Source: Bacteroidales bacterium
Lineage (GTDB): Bacteria; Bacteroidota; Bacteroidia; Bacteroidales; WCHB1-69
NCBI GenBank assembly: GCA_017964755.1
Contig: JAGCRI010000117.1
Coordinates: 1 to 8,534, forward strand
Reading direction: 5' to 3'
Length of the DNA: 8,534 nucleotides
The position numbers and the translations under genes were made by a program. This document shows positions 7,547 to 8,534 of this stretch, piece after piece. The notes under the pieces were generated by a model. The model searched no databases. It was not told where the DNA came from and saw only the letters and a list, made by a program, of their open reading frames with translations. Each line of letters starts with the position of its first letter. Position 1 is the stretch's first letter.

Positions 7547-7579
7547 TTTGTGTTATGATTTAACTTTTTACTATTTTTG
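7547..7579 (+). promoter_or_regulatory. Bacteroidota-type promoter for the tyrosine-rich lipoprotein
   Basis: TTTG at 7547-7550 and TATTTTTG at 7572-7579 match the Bacteroidota -33 (TTTG) and -7 (TAnnTTTG) elements, separated by 21 bases, within the usual 19-21. The expected start of transcription is a few bases after 7585, leaving a leader of about 45 bases before the ATG at 7632. This is the best complete promoter match that I found in the window. Confidence 0.7.
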
Positions 7580-7599
7580 TAGTCTTAAAATTTGATTTG

Positions 7600-7607
7600 C
7601 AAAAATA
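7600..7607 (-). promoter_or_regulatory. Probable -7 element for proS
   Basis: On the minus strand these bases read TATTTTTG, an exact TAnnTTTG match, and would drive proS with a leader of about 50 bases. No convincing TTTG lies 19-21 bases upstream. It forms a perfect eight-base inverted repeat with the lipoprotein -7 element at 7572-7579, so the two elements face each other. Confidence 0.5.
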
Positions 7608-7618
7608 AACAAAATTAT

Positions 7619-7624
7619 AGGAGA
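7619..7624 (+). promoter_or_regulatory. Shine-Dalgarno-like site of the lipoprotein gene
   Basis: AGGAGA lies seven bases before the ATG at 7632. Strong Shine-Dalgarno sites are uncommon in Bacteroidota, so its presence supports this start and hints at efficient translation. Confidence 0.6.
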
Positions 7625-7631
7625 TTGCGCC

Positions 7632-8534
7632 ATGAAAAAGTTTTTTTTATTATCAGTCCTATTAGCGGCGGTCGGCCTCTCGGCTTGTAAACTTTCCGAA
7701 ACCGCATATTATGATGACGTTTACACTGTTTCTTCAGACGCACAATACGCACCGGTGAAAAATACCGCTGCCGTTGCCACAACCCCTGCTCCCGCTGAAA
7801 ATTATATTGAGTATGAGCGAAACACTTCGTCATACGATGGCGGCAGCTCGTCTGACGATCTTTATTACGGTGACGATTCATACTCAAACGAAGAACCTGT
7901 AAGCACAACCTCTTACATAGAAAATGATTGTGGAAGCGTCACTTATATCACAAACAACTACTATTATGACCCTGACGACTATTATGATTTCTACTATACC
8001 TCACGCCTGCGCAGATTCCACAGCAGTTGCAACTACTGGGGCTATTACGACCCATATTACACAAACCTTTACTGGTATGATCCATATCCGTCAAACTGGG
8101 GCGTGAGCATTTATCTCGGATACAACTGGTGGTGGCCGTCATACACTTATCGTCCATATTATTATCACTGCGGATATTACCACCACGGCTTCACCTACGG
8201 ATGGGGCTGGCACCATGATCACTACTGGGGACACAATTGGGGCCACGGCTGGAACTACGGACACGGATATTATCACGGTTACAATCACGGCTATCACAAC
8301 GGTTACCATAACGGATACCACAACGGCTATATAAATGGCTATTATGATGGATTATATGCAGGCTCTTGCGCAGGATACTACCACAACAATTTTGACCACA
8401 ACAGATCATTCGTGTATGCTCACAGAGAATCCGTTGGAAGTTCTTCAAACGGTTTTGCCTCTAACCATAACGGCCGTGGCGAAAGACCTGACGGCTACGA
8501 TAACAGGAACGAGACTTTGAATAACGCTATTGGC
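7632..8534 (+). CDS. Tyr/His/Trp/Gly-rich lipoprotein, unknown function (3' end outside window)
   Basis: The frame from the ATG at 7632 is open for 301 codons to the window edge. The N-terminus, M-K-K-F-F-L-L-S, leads to L-S-A-C at 16-19, a clear lipobox with Cys19 as the lipidated residue, so it is an LspA substrate anchored in the envelope. After Cys19 comes K-L-S-E with no obvious acidic surface-export tag. Residues 20-100 are polar and rich in Ser, Asp and Tyr. Residues 105-210 are aromatic (Y-Y-Y-D-P, N-W-W-W-P-S-Y, R-P-Y-Y-Y-H). Residues 211-240 form a repeat close to Y-H-N-G; residues 255-301 are polar, rich in Asn, Ser and Gly. By my count there are 53 Tyr, 19 His and 11 Trp. Besides Cys19, cysteines 100, 133, 180 and 246 could pair as disulfides. 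I do not recognise a characterised family. Minus-strand open frames across this region are shadows of its biased composition. Confidence 0.85.
   Translation, partial: MKKFFLLSVLLAAVGLSACKLSETAYYDDVYTVSSDAQYAPVKNTAAVATTPAPAENYIEYERNTSSYDGGSSSDDLYYGDDSYSNEEPVSTTSYIENDCGSVTYITNNYYYDPDDYYDFYYTSRLRRFHSSCNYWGYYDPYYTNLYWYDPYPSNWGVSIYLGYNWWWPSYTYRPYYYHCGYYHHGFTYGWGWHHDHYWGHNWGHGWNYGHGYYHGYNHGYHNGYHNGYHNGYINGYYDGLYAGSCAGYYHNNFDHNRSFVYAHRESVGSSSNGFASNHNGRGERPDGYDNRNETLNNAIG
8262..8351 (+). repeat. Degenerate 12-base repeat coding for Y-H-N-G units
   Basis: The segment encodes residues 211-240 of the lipoprotein, a run of four-residue units such as H-G-Y-N, H-G-Y-H and N-G-Y-H, with N-G-Y-H occurring several times in succession and N-G-Y-I at the end. 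Neighbouring units use different synonymous codons (tat/tac, cat/cac, ggc/ggt/gga, aac/aat). The repeat is therefore better conserved in protein than in DNA, which suggests an old repeat kept by selection on the protein and not a fresh slippage product. Confidence 0.8.

Noticed and set aside
7615..7908. Minus-strand open frame opposite the start of the lipoprotein gene
   Set aside because: The plus-strand frame has a promoter, Shine-Dalgarno-like site, signal peptide and lipobox; the minus frame has none.

Overview
The window looks like chromosomal housekeeping DNA from a member of the Bacteroidales (phylum Bacteroidota). The evidence is a putative-porin family known from that phylum, a dksA-lspA-porin gene order that I recall from Bacteroides-like genomes, a short archaeal/eukaryal-type prolyl-tRNA synthetase, and several matches to the Bacteroidota sigma-factor -7 element TAnnTTTG. 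The genus cannot be fixed from the sequence alone. I see no mobile element, CRISPR array, tRNA or rRNA.

Layout, left to right. Bases 2-496 (+) are the 3' end of an AddB/RecB-like PD-(D/E)XK nuclease with an iron-sulfur cysteine cluster. Its stop codon overlaps the stop codon of a convergent minus-strand gene. From 493 to 7540 everything is on the minus strand, so transcription runs right to left: proS (7540-6065), a Kef-type cation:proton antiporter (6049-4319), a small outer-membrane beta-barrel protein (4281-3547), a 108-base gap with a probable promoter, then dksA-like (3438-3055), lspA (3058-2426) and a putative porin (2436-493). The last three genes overlap one another and probably depend on translational coupling. 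From 7632 to the right edge (+) is the first 301 codons of a lipoprotein, open at the window end, very rich in tyrosine, histidine, tryptophan and glycine. No gap without a gene exceeds 108 bases.

How they fit together. The first minus-strand group links translation (proS) with ion homeostasis and an envelope protein. The second links a stringent-response-type transcription factor with the lipoprotein signal peptidase and an outer-membrane porin. LspA would process the signal peptide of lipoproteins such as the one at the right end, although that is a general relationship and not evidence of a dedicated system.

The points most worth a second look are: the tyrosine/histidine-rich lipoprotein with a four-residue repeat; two -7 elements facing each other between proS and that lipoprotein; an in-frame A_AAA_AAA slippery heptamer at the end of dksA that would fuse it to lspA after a -1 shift; and an antiporter that carries an extra membrane module in place of the usual RCK domain. 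I do not see a clearly new multi-gene system.
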